Part shown: in pieces, positions 1 through 8,717 of the stretch
Numbering within the stretch: the stretch's first letter is position 1
Layout: every line of letters starts with the position of its first letter
Assembly: GCA_947175665.1 (NCBI GenBank)
Contig: CAMWNR010000011.1
Location: 1-33,708 of the forward strand
Length of the DNA: 33,708 bases
Reading direction: 5' to 3'
Origin: an uncultured Porphyromonadaceae bacterium
GTDB lineage: Bacteria; Bacteroidota; Bacteroidia; Bacteroidales; Muribaculaceae
Notes under the pieces: generated by a model
Database searches by the model: none
Seen by the model: only the letters and a program-made list of their open reading frames with translations
What the model was told of the DNA's origin: nothing
Program-made: the position numbers and the translations under genes

Positions 1-2
1 AG

Positions 3-87
3 CGGAGAGGGAGGGATTCGAACCCCCGGAGGTGTGACCCTCAACGGTTTTCAAGACCGCCGCAATCGACCACTCTGCCACCTCTCC
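3..87 (-). tRNA. tRNA-Ser (anticodon UGA)
   Basis: On the minus strand this folds as a class II tRNA. The acceptor stem GGAGAGG/CCUCUCC is followed by discriminator G, the anticodon loop is CUUGAAA with anticodon UGA (reads UCA codons), the variable arm is long as expected for serine, and the T loop is UUCGAAU. No CCA is encoded: the genomic sequence after the discriminator is CU. The gene lies at the window edge but its body is complete. A well-formed promoter sits just upstream. Confidence 0.96.
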
Positions 88-101
88 TTGAGATTGCGAT
101 G

Positions 102-132
102 CAAAGTTACGACTTTTTTTTTATTCTTGCAA
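102..132 (-). promoter_or_regulatory. Promoter of tRNA-Ser
   Basis: Minus-strand -7 box TAACTTTG (102-109) matches the Bacteroidetes consensus TAnnTTTG exactly. A TTG -33 element (130-132) lies 20 bases upstream. The predicted start is about 10 bases before the tRNA body. Confidence 0.7.
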
Positions 133-289
133 TACCTGTGCAAACTTTTTTTAAATATTTTTTTATTCAATTTTGATGCGACGAGGTGGTGTCTAATGCT
201 ATTTTTAAAGTAATCAATAAGTTGGGTTTGGGTGGTGAGTAGTTGTTTGGTATGGCGTTTTTTTTAATCGTATATAGTTTTTTTAATAG

Positions 290-335
290 TATGTAGTTTC
301 CTTAAAAAATCATAGGTAGTTTTCTTAAAAAATGA
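290..335. repeat. Two imperfect tandem copies of a 23-base unit
   Basis: The units at 290-312 and 313-335 share TA.GTAGTTT.CTTAAAAAAT.A. A more diverged third piece (TATATAGTTTTTTTAATAG) precedes them at 271-289. They lie just downstream of the stop codon of the minus-strand AlkD gene. No function is evident. The rest of the 88-339 intergenic stretch is AT-rich with no gene seen. Confidence 0.5.
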
Positions 336-339
336 GAGG

Positions 340-1110
340 TCAGGGTTTGCGGGTGAGCCATAGGCGGCGTTCTGATTCGGGCATACGCTCGATGGCATAA
401 CGCAGGGAAGTACGGGGGAGACGGGAGTAATTTTTCTCAAGGTATCGGGTTAGGGCGTTAATATCTTTTTTGCCGACTTCTCTAAGTGTCCATCCTATCG
501 CCTTATGGATAAGGTCGTGGTGATGATCAAGTAGCCTGTCGCAGATGGTAAGAGTAGGGATGAAGTCGCCGTTGCGTATAAAATCAAGTGTGGTCACAAT
601 CGAGATCCTTTGCTCCCAAAGATTATCGCTCTCTGCTAAATTATATAAGATCTCATAATTATCATCTTTAGAAAAGCGGATATAGGGTCCCAGTATGTAC
701 TGACACGATAGATCTACCAGATCCCAATTATTGGCCTGCCGCGCATGAGTAAGATAAAACTCCGCGATGTCCTTGCGTGTCCGGGATTTTAAGTCTCGGA
801 CTTCATCGGAATCTTTCTTTTGGGGTAAGTTGGCTTTCATCATCTCCACCAGCAGAAGCAGGCCGCAGAGGCGTACCTCATGCCAAGTTGAGTACAGCAA
901 CTTCTTTATTTCCGGAAACATTTCCGGTATCTGGACCTGATTCTTGATACTTTTCACGATAGAGCGTGTATCAGGGACCTTAATACCTAAAAAATCATCA
1001 CCCTCGCCATATTGACCTTTACCGGTCTTGAAAAATCTCATAAGGTGCAGCCGTTGAGCATCATCTTTAAGGGCATAAAACCTTTGTTCTATTATCTCTG
1101 CGGTTATCAT
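340..1110 (-). CDS. AlkD-family DNA alkylation repair protein (DNA glycosylase)
   Basis: A 256-residue all-helical protein of the HEAT-like-repeat DNA alkylation repair family, which excises cationic alkylated bases such as 3-methyladenine and 7-methylguanine. The residues that line the lesion-binding cleft of Bacillus cereus AlkD (Trp109, Asp113, Arg148, Trp187, from memory) have counterparts here at Trp129, Asp133, Arg168 and Trp207 with exactly the same spacing. They lie in the segments NNWDLVD, LWEQR and AIGWTLRE. This makes an active enzyme likely. It starts at an ATG 136 bases after the glycosyltransferase stop codon, and no promoter is obvious, so it may be read from the upstream operon. 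A short inverted repeat, ACAGAT/ATCTGT (1111-1138), directly precedes the start codon. It has no functional link to the sugar genes next to it. Confidence 0.85.
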   Translation of the reverse strand: MITAEIIEQRFYALKDDAQRLHLMRFFKTGKGQYGEGDDFLGIKVPDTRSIVKSIKNQVQIPEMFPEIKKLLYSTWHEVRLCGLLLLVEMMKANLPQKKDSDEVRDLKSRTRKDIAEFYLTHARQANNWDLVDLSCQYILGPYIRFSKDDNYEILYNLAESDNLWEQRISIVTTLDFIRNGDFIPTLTICDRLLDHHHDLIHKAIGWTLREVGKKDINALTRYLEKNYSRLPRTSLRYAIERMPESERRLWLTRKP

Positions 1111-1246
1111 ACAGATGGTTATGATGTAAAATATCTGTTAATTAGTAGGGTATGACACTGTCGGGAGTAATGGTGAAAGACACGTAACAAGTAAAATTGA
1201 TCAAGACAATATATGAGTAAACACATCCGGAGAATTTAGCGGTAAA

Positions 1247-2485
1247 TTACAGAAGAGAATTATAAATCTCCAGATGTTTGTCTACCACGCTGTGAATATC
1301 GTAATCTCTTTCGGCTATTTTGCGGGATTCCTGCCCCATACGTCGGCGTAGTCTTTTATCAGAGAGGAGTGTATCGATTGCCTCGGCAAGTTGACGTGGA
1401 TTCTGTTTTTCGACAAGAAATCCATTGCGTTGCGGCTCCACGGTATCTCTGCACCCTACGCTGTCGCAAGTTACCAGGGGTAATCCGGAGGCAGAGGCTT
1501 CGAGCAATATGCGAGGCACACCCTCTCTGTAATAACTGGGATACGCCATAATATCGGCCGATCTCACCACATTAGGCATATCATTGCGGTAGCCAAACCA
1601 GCGGATGAAACTCCCGTCGGTCATCAGATTCATCTCCTCTTCGGATATAGAGTCGATATTAGTGGATAGTGCACCGCAAATATGAAATTCAGCAAGGCCA
1701 TTCCATTTGGCTCTAAGCAATTCGGCGGCCTGAATAAAGTCCTCCACACCCTTACTGCGCAGGAGTCGGCCTGCAAACAAAACAGTCAATTTCTTTTTAT
1801 CGGCAGCCGGTTTGGCGTTGTTTTTAAATGAGAGGCGGCTACGCAAGAGGCTTGATTTATCGGTGTTCTTGATCTGCGGTTTATCAGTATCGTTAAAATC
1901 TCGAGGATAATACTCATTCAGATTAACTCCTGATCCCTTAATATACACAGCCTCAGATCCCTCAAGCAAACCTGCATTGCTGAAAAGACGTTGATCGTCA
2001 GCATTCTGGAATATAGTGCGAGAAGGGATCTTGGAGTTCTTGAATAATCGCAACAGTCTGAAAAGAGATTGTTGCAACCTGCCGTTAGGATTTATAAACA
2101 GTACCCCGAGTCCGCTAACGGCATTGACAATACCACGTGGAGAAGATACAAGGCGCGAAGCGAGGTTGCCCGACAAAATCAGTTTCATCCCGACGAAATG
2201 CATGATCGCACCGGGATACTTGCGCATTAAACTTGTCAGAGCCGATACCACTCTCCACTCTTTAAGAGGGTTAAGACTGCGCGGTGTAATAGGCAGCGAC
2301 TCAAATATAAAGCCATACGATCTGATCCTTCCCGCCAAACCGGTATCAGCGCAGGTGATAACCACGCGCCATCCGGCCTCTTGCGCTGCAAGGGCAATAT
2401 CAAGACGGTGAGACAGAAAGAAGCAGTCTTCATTAACCGCAAGAATGAGGGTAGGTACAGAGGTATGTTTATTTGATTTTTTCAT
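1247..2485 (-). CDS. GT4-family glycosyltransferase
   Basis: A 412-residue GT-B fold glycosyltransferase, probably acting on a cell-surface polysaccharide or lipid-linked oligosaccharide at the inner face of the membrane. The C-terminal donor-binding half carries LFAGRLLRSKGVEDFIQAA and the EX7E motif EGVPRILLE, followed by ASGLPLV, all typical of GT4. The N-terminal half has the usual HRLDIALAAQEAGWRV start. A hydrophilic, lysine- and asparagine-rich stretch of about 35 residues (roughly 197-232) separates the two halves where most relatives have a short linker. The ATG overlaps the 3' end of the EpsG-like gene by 17 bases, which suggests translational coupling. Donor and acceptor sugars cannot be read from the sequence. 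Its place in a GDP-fucose operon makes a fucose- or mannose-containing glycan plausible. Confidence 0.8.
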   Translation of the reverse strand: MKKSNKHTSVPTLILAVNEDCFFLSHRLDIALAAQEAGWRVVITCADTGLAGRIRSYGFIFESLPITPRSLNPLKEWRVVSALTSLMRKYPGAIMHFVGMKLILSGNLASRLVSSPRGIVNAVSGLGVLFINPNGRLQQSLFRLLRLFKNSKIPSRTIFQNADDQRLFSNAGLLEGSEAVYIKGSGVNLNEYYPRDFNDTDKPQIKNTDKSSLLRSRLSFKNNAKPAADKKKLTVLFAGRLLRSKGVEDFIQAAELLRAKWNGLAEFHICGALSTNIDSISEEEMNLMTDGSFIRWFGYRNDMPNVVRSADIMAYPSYYREGVPRILLEASASGLPLVTCDSVGCRDTVEPQRNGFLVEKQNPRQLAEAIDTLLSDKRLRRRMGQESRKIAERDYDIHSVVDKHLEIYNSLL

Positions 2486-3782
2486 TCATGAGTTTTTGAT
2501 GGAAGCGGGTCGTCTCCGGATTTTGTTCGAACCGCAAATCATAAAAAGTGCCGGCTATGCTGTCGCGCTCGTGAGTATCCTGATTCTGTATCCAGTTAAG
2601 GTAAGGATAATAAGCATTAAATCCACACAGATCTTTATGATACTTCATCGGGGCGCGAAACTTATTGATATTAAAGAATATCATCGGCGACAATAATACC
2701 AACCAGACGCATCTGCGCATGGCCGTGGAGGTAATCGGTCCCAACCCCGGAATATGTAATTCAAACATACGATCCGACTGTTGCGGGCAGATCTCCATTA
2801 TCGCCACATAAAAGAAAGGGAGGAGATAATAATTAAGTCGCAGGCATACCTCTAATGTTACCGAACCGATACTAAGCAGAGCCGACAATGCTACCAACGT
2901 CATAAATCGGGTATCAGAGGTATATTTCCGCAAGATATAGAATATCGCTGTCGGGAATATCATAAAAGTTACGATATGTCCGGTCCACCCTTTCCAGTTG
3001 TAAGATGATACAATAGTGGAAATATTTTCAGATAAATTATACACCACGCGCCTGAAGAAGAAACCGATATACGACCGAACCGGGAATAAATCGGCTATAC
3101 TGTCAAATACCGGCGTAATAAGAGGTAAAATCAAACTTCCTGCGCACACTGCAACAGCCAGAAAAGGGAAAATGCGGTAAGAGATGATTTTACTGCTTAT
3201 ATTTTTGCGCAACAGGAGTGGTAAAAGCATCATGCTGATGGCAGAAAAGTGAAAATATGTCGCCACCAAGACTTTAATGAGATAAGTCCATAATCGATTG
3301 TGCTTCAGATCCCGGTAAGCCCAAAGGAAGATGCCTACAGCCGCTCCCTGAAATATCACTTCAAACTCCAGTGGACAGAAAACAGTGATAAAAAAGAGGA
3401 TATAACAGGAAAACCAATACCTGGTATTGTGCAAAAGGAAGCAAGAGAAAGGGATAGTGAGGAGAAGGGAAAATACGGACTGCAAAGCCAGCGAACGCCA
3501 AGGATCACTTAAAGGCTTGATAATCATGAAAAGAATATCCAGTCTGTTGCGGAAAAGCCGAGTGCCGGAAGAAAAGAGGTCAGGCAATGATAGGGAGTTT
3601 ATGACACGCGAATCATAGACTACAAAATCGATGCCAAGATGCTTACGGCAAGATACGCAGATAATAACTGCGGAGGTGAAAATCCAGAAGATTTTACGCC
3701 ACAATTTCTCGGAAGCGTCCGGTCGAAAATCATGTCCGAACACTCCCAAAAACGCAAAAACTATAATCAGCAGATATACCAT
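2469..3782 (-). CDS. EpsG-family polytopic membrane protein (candidate polysaccharide polymerase)
   Basis: A 437-residue protein with about ten hydrophobic membrane segments. It shows features of the EpsG family: an early basic/Asp/Tyr segment (CRKHLGIDFVVYD), a central segment with FQGAAVGIFLWAY, and a later helix containing YFHFSAI, equivalent to the family's FH.SA motif. EpsG proteins are thought to polymerise or help export exopolysaccharide repeat units. The neighbours (GT4 enzyme overlapping by 17 bases downstream; fcl and gmd upstream) fit a Wzy-like role in surface-glycan assembly. Sequence divergence in this class is high, so O-antigen polymerase is an equally fair label. The initial ATG is directly followed by a hydrophobic helix, consistent with the chosen start. 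Confidence 0.65.
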   Translation of the reverse strand: MVYLLIIVFAFLGVFGHDFRPDASEKLWRKIFWIFTSAVIICVSCRKHLGIDFVVYDSRVINSLSLPDLFSSGTRLFRNRLDILFMIIKPLSDPWRSLALQSVFSLLLTIPFSCFLLHNTRYWFSCYILFFITVFCPLEFEVIFQGAAVGIFLWAYRDLKHNRLWTYLIKVLVATYFHFSAISMMLLPLLLRKNISSKIISYRIFPFLAVAVCAGSLILPLITPVFDSIADLFPVRSYIGFFFRRVVYNLSENISTIVSSYNWKGWTGHIVTFMIFPTAIFYILRKYTSDTRFMTLVALSALLSIGSVTLEVCLRLNYYLLPFFYVAIMEICPQQSDRMFELHIPGLGPITSTAMRRCVWLVLLSPMIFFNINKFRAPMKYHKDLCGFNAYYPYLNWIQNQDTHERDSIAGTFYDLRFEQNPETTRFHQKLMNEKIK

Positions 3783-3863
3783 CTAACGCATAAAATTACC
3801 CTTATCGGCCACAGTGGAGGTATCGGTGAGAGAAAAGGCCGGGGATAGTAAAGGGTCTGAAGT

Positions 3864-3905
3864 TAAGTAAGTAATAAATACTCATTAATTTTAATTACTT
3901 ACTTA
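3864..3905. repeat. Short inverted-repeat element (copy C)
   Basis: Perfect 12-base arms TAAGTAAGTAAT (3864-3875) and ATTACTTACTTA (3894-3905) enclose 18 bases. The arms equal the outer ends of the longer elements at 6020-6144 and 11233-11427. The right arm contains the last lysine codon and TAA stop of fcl. It looks like a shortened copy of the same repeat family. Confidence 0.7.
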
Positions 3906-4849
3906 GAACGTAAAGAATCATCTTCGAGATGATTAAGAAAATCCTGATAAGCCAATGCGATCCCCTCTTTGAGATCAATACTGTATTCCCAACCTAAAGC
4001 CTTGGCTTTAGAGACATCCAGAAGTTTACGGGGAGTGCCGTTAGGGCGAGATGTATCCCACTTGATTTCACCCTCAAACCCCACTGTGTCGGCTACTATG
4101 CCGGTAAGTTCGCGGATTGAGACCTCCTTGCCCGAGCCTGCATTTACCGTTTCGTTGCCATTATAATTATTCATCAGGAAAACGCAGAGGTTGGCCAGAT
4201 CATCGACATAAAGAAATTCCCTGAGCGGAGAGCCGTCACCCCAGCAAATCACCTCAGACGCACCGCTCTGTTTAGCCTCGTGAAATCTGCGTATAAGAGC
4301 CGGGAGAACGTGGCTATGTTCCGGATGATAATTATCATTAGGCCCATAAAGATTTGTAGGCATTACTGAAATATAATTAGTGCCATACTGCCGGTTAAGG
4401 TACTCGCAATACTTAAGACCGGAGATTTTAGCCAGCGCATAAGCCTCATTGGTCTGTTCGAGAGCCGAAGTGAGCAGACAACTCTCAGGCATAGGTTGGG
4501 GGGCAAGGCGGGGATAAATGCAGGAAGATCCAAGAAATTCCAATTTCTTGACACCATTTTGCCAGGCTGAATGAATAACATTCATCTCCAGGGTCATATT
4601 CAGCCACATAAAATCAGCCGGGTGAGCGGCATTAGCGGCGATGCCACCCACCTTGGCGGCGGCTAAAAACACATATTCCGGTTTTTCCTCACGAAAAAAC
4701 TCTTCGACCCCTTTCTGATCGGTAAGGTCGAGTTGGTCATGAGTGCGGGTGATGATATTATCATAACCTTGTCTGCGCAGTTCGCGGACTATAGCCGAAC
4801 CCACCATACCGCGATGGCCGGCAACATATATTTTGGAATCTTTATGCAT
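3899..4849 (-). CDS. fcl: GDP-L-fucose synthase (GDP-4-keto-6-deoxymannose 3,5-epimerase/4-reductase)
   Basis: A 316-residue SDR-fold enzyme that converts GDP-4-keto-6-deoxy-D-mannose to GDP-L-fucose using NADPH. The N-terminal nucleotide-binding motif is GHRGMVG (11-17). The catalytic residues of E. coli Fcl (Ser107, Cys109, Tyr136, Lys140) match Ser108, Cys110, Tyr137 and Lys141 here, in LGSSCIYP and EAYALAK, with a constant offset of one. The protein starts at an ATG 46 bases after gmd, which makes its substrate, so the two form one pathway operon. Its last lysine codon and stop codon lie inside the inverted-repeat arm at 3894-3905. Confidence 0.95.
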   Translation of the reverse strand: MHKDSKIYVAGHRGMVGSAIVRELRRQGYDNIITRTHDQLDLTDQKGVEEFFREEKPEYVFLAAAKVGGIAANAAHPADFMWLNMTLEMNVIHSAWQNGVKKLEFLGSSCIYPRLAPQPMPESCLLTSALEQTNEAYALAKISGLKYCEYLNRQYGTNYISVMPTNLYGPNDNYHPEHSHVLPALIRRFHEAKQSGASEVICWGDGSPLREFLYVDDLANLCVFLMNNYNGNETVNAGSGKEVSIRELTGIVADTVGFEGEIKWDTSRPNGTPRKLLDVSKAKALGWEYSIDLKEGIALAYQDFLNHLEDDSLRSK

Positions 4850-4895
4850 AAATAGTGATAGCGGTAAAAAGAGAGAGTAAGATTGGAGAGTAAGA

Positions 4896-5993
4896 TTATT
4901 TTACAATACCCTTTTCGAGATACTCCGCGAGATTAGTGGTGAGGTGTTCGGAGGCGCGCTCTACAGCCACCTTCTTCATATCAGCCTCCACCATAATGCG
5001 CACGAGATTATCAAAAGAAGTCTTCAGGGGGTTCCAGCCGAGTTTTTTACGTGCTTTAGACGGGTCACCCCAGAGGTTCACTACATCTGTCGGGCGGTAG
5101 AAATCGGGTGAGACTTCCACTATGACCTTACCGGTAGCCTTGTCGATACCCTTCTCATTCTCACCGGATCCCTCCCAGCGGAGTTCGATGCCGGCATAAT
5201 GGAAAGCGAGAGTGGCAAATTCGCGTACGCTATGTTGCTCACCGGTAGCGATTACATAATCTTCCGGTTCCGGTTGCTGAAGTATAAGCCACATGCACTC
5301 TACATAATCCTTAGCGTAACCCCAGTCGCGCAGCGATGAGAGGTTGCCCAGATATAATTTATCCTGCTTCCCCTGTGCGATTCGGGCGGCCGCGAGAGTG
5401 ATTTTGCGGGTTACGAAAGTTTCGCCTCTTCGTTCGGACTCATGATTAAACAAGATCCCCGAGCAGCAATACATACCGTAAGCCTCGCGATACTCCTTTA
5501 CGATCCAGAAGCCATAAAGTTTAGCCACGGCATAAGGGCTGTAAGGGTGAAACGGAGTGTTTTCATTTTGGGGTACTTCCTCAACCTTGCCATAAAGTTC
5601 GGAAGTAGAAGCCTGATATATGCGACAACTATCCTGAAGATTACAAGCGCGCACAGCCTCAAGCACCCGGAGCACACCGGTAGCATCGGTATTGGCGGTA
5701 TATTCAGGCACATCAAAACTAACCTGCACATGGCTTTGAGCCGCAAGATTATAGATCTCATCAGGTCTGACATTGCCTATGACCTTAACCAGGCTCATAG
5801 AGTCAGCCATATCAGCGTAATGCAGATGGAAATTAGGGTGACCCTCCAGGTGGGCGATACGCTCACGGAAATCAGAAGAAGATCTGCGGATTGTGCCATG
5901 CACATCATACCCCTTCTCAATCAGAAACTCAGCGAGATAAGAGCCATCCTGACCGGTGACACCGGTAATCAATGCTTTCTTAAAATTTGCCAT
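4896..5993 (-). CDS. gmd: GDP-mannose 4,6-dehydratase
   Basis: A 365-residue extended SDR enzyme, first step of GDP-L-fucose synthesis: GDP-mannose to GDP-4-keto-6-deoxymannose, with bound NADP. The motif GVTGQDG (11-17) binds the cofactor. Thr130 in QASTSELYG and Tyr154/Lys158 in YSPYAVAK are the catalytic positions. [19 protein letters not shown] and [12 protein letters not shown] are signature segments of the family. Length is normal. It is the promoter-proximal gene of the minus-strand fucose/glycan operon. Its upstream region holds a long inverted-repeat element and, beyond it, a TATCTTTG -7 box, so its 5' leader would be about 215 bases. Confidence 0.96.
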   Translation of the reverse strand: MANFKKALITGVTGQDGSYLAEFLIEKGYDVHGTIRRSSSDFRERIAHLEGHPNFHLHYADMADSMSLVKVIGNVRPDEIYNLAAQSHVQVSFDVPEYTANTDATGVLRVLEAVRACNLQDSCRIYQASTSELYGKVEEVPQNENTPFHPYSPYAVAKLYGFWIVKEYREAYGMYCCSGILFNHESERRGETFVTRKITLAAARIAQGKQDKLYLGNLSSLRDWGYAKDYVECMWLILQQPEPEDYVIATGEQHSVREFATLAFHYAGIELRWEGSGENEKGIDKATGKVIVEVSPDFYRPTDVVNLWGDPSKARKKLGWNPLKTSFDNLVRIMVEADMKKVAVERASEHLTTNLAEYLEKGIVK

Positions 5994-5994
5994 A

Positions 5995-6144
5995 TTAAGT
6001 AATGAAACTTAAGCGATATTAAGTAAGTAATGAAAATTAAACGATATTATGAAAATAAGCAGTAAAAGAATATCTTGTGCAATAAAACTTAATCTTTTGG
6101 TAAATTTAAGTTTTATATGCACATTAAATTTCATTACTTATTTA
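5995..6144. repeat. Inverted-repeat element (copy A), with a partial left-end duplication
   Basis: The core at 6020-6144 (125 bases) starts with TAAGTAAGTAATGAAAATTA (plus one A) and ends with the inverse arm at 6124-6144, which has two mismatches to the perfect arm. Inner arms containing CAATAAAACTTAA and TTAAGTTTTAT continue the palindrome. A degenerate second copy of the left end (ATTAAGTAATGAAACTTAAG, from 5995) sits between the element and the gmd start codon. The left half matches copy B at 11233 almost base for base through AAACGATATTA. It lies in the gmd 5' leader. Confidence 0.8.
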
Positions 6145-6211
6145 ACTTGAAAACAGATGCAACCGGAGTAAAAACGATAGTATATAAGCCGGTTGACTGT
6201 AGTCTGATATG

Positions 6212-6219
6212 CAAAGATA
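6212..6219 (-). promoter_or_regulatory. Candidate -7 box for gmd
   Basis: The minus strand reads TATCTTTG, an exact TAnnTTTG. No good -33 element is found at 19-21 bases, so the call is tentative. If used, transcription would begin near 6207 and run through the inverted-repeat element before gmd. Confidence 0.4.
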
Positions 6220-6265
6220 AGTGAAAATAAGGAGGTAACTGTAATAAATTATAAAAAAAAATTAT

Positions 6266-6273
6266 TAAATTTG
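6266..6273 (+). promoter_or_regulatory. Candidate -7 box for fba
   Basis: The plus strand reads TAAATTTG, an exact TAnnTTTG, about 80 bases before the fba ATG. The -33 region is poor. It would be divergent to the gmd box 46 bases away. The rest of the 5994-6353 gap is the repeat element plus AT-rich leader. Confidence 0.4.
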
Positions 6274-6353
6274 CCAATAATTTGAGGAAACTACAGGTCC
6301 TTTATTGTTATAGATTTAGACAACATATTGTTTATTAAAATAATAAAATTACA

Positions 6354-7355
6354 ATGGTAGATTACAAAGAACTTGGTTTGGTTAACACCAAAGAGATGTT
6401 TGCCAAGGCCGTACACGGCGGATATGCCATCCCCGCATTCAACTTCAACAACATGGAGCAACTGCAGGCTATTATCAAGGCTGCGGCAGATACAAAATCA
6501 CCTGTCATCCTTCAGGTATCAAAGGGTGCGCGTAACTATGCAAACCCCATTCTTCTCCGTTACATGGCTCAGGGTGCAGTAGACTACGCCAAGTCATTAG
6601 GTTGGGAGAAACCCCAGATTGTACTTCACCTCGACCACGGTGATTCATTTGAACTCTGCAAGGATTGTATCGACCATGGCTTCTCATCAGTAATGATCGA
6701 TGGTTCGCACCTCCCCTACGAAGAGAATGTAGCGCTCACTAAGAAAGTAGTAGACTACGCTCACAAGTATGATGTGACTGTAGAAGGCGAACTCGGTGTG
6801 CTCGCAGGTGTAGAAGATGAAGTAAGTTCAGACCACCACACATATACTGATCCCGAAGAGGTAATCGACTTCGTAACCCGCACAGGTTGTGACAGTCTCG
6901 CTATCTCAATCGGTACATCACACGGTGCTTACAAGTTCACTCCCGAGCAGTGCACACGCGATCCCAAAACCGGTCGTCTCGTGCCCCCGCCCTTGGCATT
7001 TGACGTACTTGAGGCAGTAGAGGCAAAACTCCCCGACTTCCCGATCGTACTTCACGGTTCATCTTCTGTACCTCAGGAGTATGTAGACATCATCAACAGC
7101 AACGGTGGCAAACTTCCCGATGCAATCGGTATCCCCGAAGAAGAACTCCGCAAGGCTGCTAAGATGGATGTATGTAAGATCAACATCGACTCAGACAGTC
7201 GTCTCGCTATGACTGCCGCTATCCGTAAGGTATTTAACGAGAAGCCCGCTGAGTTCGATCCCCGTAAATATCTCGGCCCCGCACGCGATGAGATGGAAAA
7301 ACTCTACAAAGAGAAAATCATCAACGTGCTTGGTTCTGAAGGTAAAGCAGAATAA
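6354..7355 (+). CDS. fba: Class II fructose-1,6-bisphosphate aldolase
   Basis: A 333-residue zinc-dependent aldolase of glycolysis and gluconeogenesis, interconverting fructose-1,6-bisphosphate with DHAP and glyceraldehyde-3-phosphate. It contains HLDHGDS (Asp94 catalytic, His95 zinc ligand), EGELG near 144-148, SIGTSHGAYK (His190) and VLHGSSSVP (His234), the three zinc histidines of the class. KINIDSDSRLAMTAAIR near the C-terminus binds the phosphate. It is a single-gene unit on the plus strand, with a strong hairpin terminator 33 bases after the stop codon. Cytoplasmic and probably abundant. Confidence 0.96.
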   Translation: MVDYKELGLVNTKEMFAKAVHGGYAIPAFNFNNMEQLQAIIKAAADTKSPVILQVSKGARNYANPILLRYMAQGAVDYAKSLGWEKPQIVLHLDHGDSFELCKDCIDHGFSSVMIDGSHLPYEENVALTKKVVDYAHKYDVTVEGELGVLAGVEDEVSSDHHTYTDPEEVIDFVTRTGCDSLAISIGTSHGAYKFTPEQCTRDPKTGRLVPPPLAFDVLEAVEAKLPDFPIVLHGSSSVPQEYVDIINSNGGKLPDAIGIPEEELRKAAKMDVCKINIDSDSRLAMTAAIRKVFNEKPAEFDPRKYLGPARDEMEKLYKEKIINVLGSEGKAE

Positions 7356-7388
7356 TTATCAGTTATATTGATATAACATTATAAAAAT

Positions 7389-7430
7389 AGAGCGCGTGAG
7401 AGAGTTTTACTCCATCACGCGCTCTTTTTT
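7389..7430 (+). terminator. Intrinsic terminator after fba
   Basis: An 11-base-pair stem AGAGCGCGTGA/TCACGCGCTCT with a 15-base loop is followed directly by a T run. It separates fba from the next plus-strand gene. Confidence 0.85.
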
Positions 7431-7515
7431 AATATTCTTTTCCTTTATTTTTACATAACCTTCACGCGCTTTTTTTTTAATAAAACCGCTATTATAGTTG
7501 CTTATCCGGTCTGAT

Positions 7516-8697
7516 ATGAAAATTACACATCTCATTACTGATATGGAAATCGGGGGTGCCCAGCGTCTGCTGTGTGATCTGCTACCCCTCGGTGTGAAAG
7601 GGTATGCGGAAACTGCTACAGTCGAGGGTGAGCGCGACAGTAAATCGGATAAGCAAGCGGATCAGATGAGACTCTGTATACTGCAAGGCAAAGGAGCATC
7701 GGCATTTATGGATCAACTTAAGGATAAAGAGGGGATTGATATAATCTGTCTAAATCCGGAGGATAAGCACGATCTGAATACTATGTTCAAGAGTCTTAGG
7801 CAATTGCGCAAGATTATCAGAGACAGCCATATTGTGCATGTACATCTCTTTCCCGCGTTATATTATGCGGCCATAGCATCTGCCGGACTTAAATGCAAAC
7901 TTATATATACGGAGCATAATACTTTCAACCGCCGCAGACTTAAGAAGTATCTCAGACCTCTTGAGAGGTGGATATATTCGCGATATTCAAATGTAATATG
8001 TATAAGCAAAGCCGTCCGAAACAACCTTGCGCATTGGATAGGGAAAGATAAGAATTCACCTTATTTCCGTATCATAAACAACGGTATCCCTGTAAATAGA
8101 TTTATAGAGGCCACAACAGCGGCAAGACGCACTGACGCAGAAGTACAGAAGAAACGCAGTGAAATATTCGGTCGTCAAGGTATCCCGGTACTGATGATAT
8201 CCAGGTTCGTTGACTCCAAAGATCAACCCACTCTCATACGGGCGATTAAAGAGATCGAAGATACCTCGATCTACGCGGTGCTGGTGGGTGACGGTCCGAG
8301 GCGCGGTGAATATGAAGAATTGATCAAGGAGTTAAAGTTAGAGGATAGAGTAATCATGCTCGGTTCACGAAGCGATATTTCAGAACTGATAGCGGCTGCG
8401 GAAATCGGTGTGCAATCATCAAATTGGGAAGGCTTCGGACTCACGGTTGTAGAGATGTTTGCCGGGATGTTGCCCGTCATAATATCGGAAGTCGACGGAC
8501 TGAACAGTGTGGCAGACGGTTATACGCTTACATTCAAGCGCGGAGATTACAAAGGTTTGGCTCGACAGATAGAGCGTATGGCCGGTGATAGCGCCCTGCG
8601 CCGGAGCATTGGCACCAACGGAGTGAACCGCGCCCGCGATTTCGATATCGAAATTATGGGAGAGCAGTATCACCGACTATATACCGAAGGTAAATAG
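7516..8697 (+). CDS. GT4-family glycosyltransferase
   Basis: A 393-residue GT-B glycosyltransferase. The N-terminal half begins KITHLITDMEIGGAQRLL, the usual glycine-rich acceptor-side loop, and contains HVHLFPALYYA and YTEHNTF. The C-terminal half has VLMISRFVDSKDQPTLIRA, VLVGDGPRR and the EX7E motif EGFGLTVVE. The ATG at 7516 is preferred over an in-frame TTG at 7498, because the family motif begins right after the ATG and Bacteroidales rarely use TTG. It is convergent with murF-alr (20 bases between stop codons) and follows the fba terminator. The sugar is unknown; a role in a surface glycan is inferred from the family and from the fucose genes across fba. Confidence 0.8.
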   Translation: MKITHLITDMEIGGAQRLLCDLLPLGVKGYAETATVEGERDSKSDKQADQMRLCILQGKGASAFMDQLKDKEGIDIICLNPEDKHDLNTMFKSLRQLRKIIRDSHIVHVHLFPALYYAAIASAGLKCKLIYTEHNTFNRRRLKKYLRPLERWIYSRYSNVICISKAVRNNLAHWIGKDKNSPYFRIINNGIPVNRFIEATTAARRTDAEVQKKRSEIFGRQGIPVLMISRFVDSKDQPTLIRAIKEIEDTSIYAVLVGDGPRRGEYEELIKELKLEDRVIMLGSRSDISELIAAAEIGVQSSNWEGFGLTVVEMFAGMLPVIISEVDGLNSVADGYTLTFKRGDYKGLARQIERMAGDSALRRSIGTNGVNRARDFDIEIMGEQYHRLYTEGK

Positions 8698-8717
8698 ATA
8701 TTTATCCGGAAGTATTC

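Noticed and set aside
2469-2485. Possible frameshift between the EpsG-like gene and the GT4 gene
   Set aside because: The products belong to different families, each complete; the 17-base overlap is ordinary operon packing.
5442-6002. Long plus-strand open frame opposite gmd, and similar antisense frames elsewhere (e.g. 9906-10490, 19418-20023)
   Set aside because: They are shadows of well-conserved minus-strand genes, with no recognisable protein features.
7498-7515. Upstream TTG start of the second glycosyltransferase
   Set aside because: The family's N-terminal motif starts right after the ATG at 7516.
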